The notes under the pieces: model-generated
The model's input: only the letters and a program-made list of their open reading frames with translations
The model's database searches: none
What the model was told of the DNA's origin: nothing
Assembly (NCBI GenBank): GCA_937919305.1
Contig: CALFQW010000092.1
Span: 1-5,401 of the forward strand
Reading direction: 5' to 3'
Length of the DNA stretch: 5,401 nt
From: an uncultured Candidatus Saccharibacteria bacterium
GTDB taxonomy: Bacteria > Patescibacteriota > Saccharimonadia > Saccharimonadales > Saccharimonadaceae
Shown here: positions 5,227 through 5,401 of the stretch, in pieces
Numbering within the stretch: position 1 is the stretch's first letter
Layout of the letters: the number at the start of each line of letters is the position of its first letter
Program-made: the position numbers and the translations under genes

Positions 5227-5401
5227 ATGATTCCTAGCAATAATGATATTGATCCGTTTACAGCTGAAGTTATGGAAAGGCTCGCAGTGCTCGCGAGTAA
5301 GATTCAGCCGCCGTTAGGCTCTAGGGCTCTAGATATTCATGAAGATCCGGCTGCAGACAAAAATAATATCGAACCACTTGTAGCGGGGGAGTTGTATGGT
5401 T
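5227..5401 (+). CDS. Unrecognised protein, N-terminal 58 codons, cut off by the window edge
   Basis: The open frame starts at ATG 5227 and has no stop before the window ends. The protein begins MIPSNNDIDPFTAEVMERLA and continues acidic and soluble (ALDIHEDPAADKNN), with no signal peptide or membrane segment so far. I do not recognise it. There is no Shine-Dalgarno: the bases before the ATG are TATTTTTGATTT, and the promoter upstream puts the transcription start about seven bases away, so a leaderless or nearly leaderless mRNA is likely. An inframe ATG at 5272 also lacks a binding site. The strong promoter and codon use close to that of the known genes support a real gene. Confidence 0.65.
   Translation, partial: MIPSNNDIDPFTAEVMERLAVLASKIQPPLGSRALDIHEDPAADKNNIEPLVAGELYG

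Overview
The window looks like a piece of a Patescibacteria (CPR) chromosome, most likely Saccharibacteria (TM7). The grounds are the order rplJ-rplL-conserved hypothetical-dnaX-dnaB on one strand, a DnaX clamp-loader subunit without its zinc module, a 169-residue protein of a type I associate with this group, and several starts with little or no leader. UGA is used only as a stop, so this is not a UGA-recoded lineage such as Gracilibacteria or SR1. This assignment comes from recall and inspection only.

Minus strand, 4524 down to 1: an information-processing block. A -10 box (4519-4524) is followed by a long leader holding a recognisable ribosomal protein L10 leader RNA (about 4375-4455) and then an intrinsic terminator (4323-4350). 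This suggests that L10-L7/L12 controls its own operon by premature termination. rplJ (L10) and rplL (L7/L12) build the ribosomal stalk and end at a hairpin terminator (3213-3245). A TTGACA promoter then drives a conserved 169-aa protein of unknown function with an internal duplication. It is followed after 50 bases by dnaX, which overlaps dnaB by 14 bases. dnaB runs off the left edge. The last two genes supply the clamp loader and the helicase of the replisome.

Plus strand, 4494 to 5183: the least ordinary part. A promoter shares its -10 box with the rplJ promoter on the other strand. It is followed by a possible 23-codon leader ORF starting almost at the predicted transcription start, and by mutually exclusive antiterminator and terminator stems (4604-4671), a textbook attenuator layout. 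Downstream is a stretch of raised GC (about 50-63% for most of 4700-5100, by hand count) with two small candidate genes of no recognised family (71 and 42 codons). The second has a 13-base perfect match to the expected anti-Shine-Dalgarno tail. The stretch ends in a 16-bp imperfect inverted repeat and a second hairpin. It could be a small attenuated operon or a long structured RNA; the sequence alone does not decide.

Plus strand, 5184 to the end: a strong promoter (TTGACA, 18-base spacer, TATAGT) sits just ahead of an unrecognised gene whose ATG at 5227 has no ribosome binding site and probably begins a nearly leaderless mRNA. It runs off the right edge.
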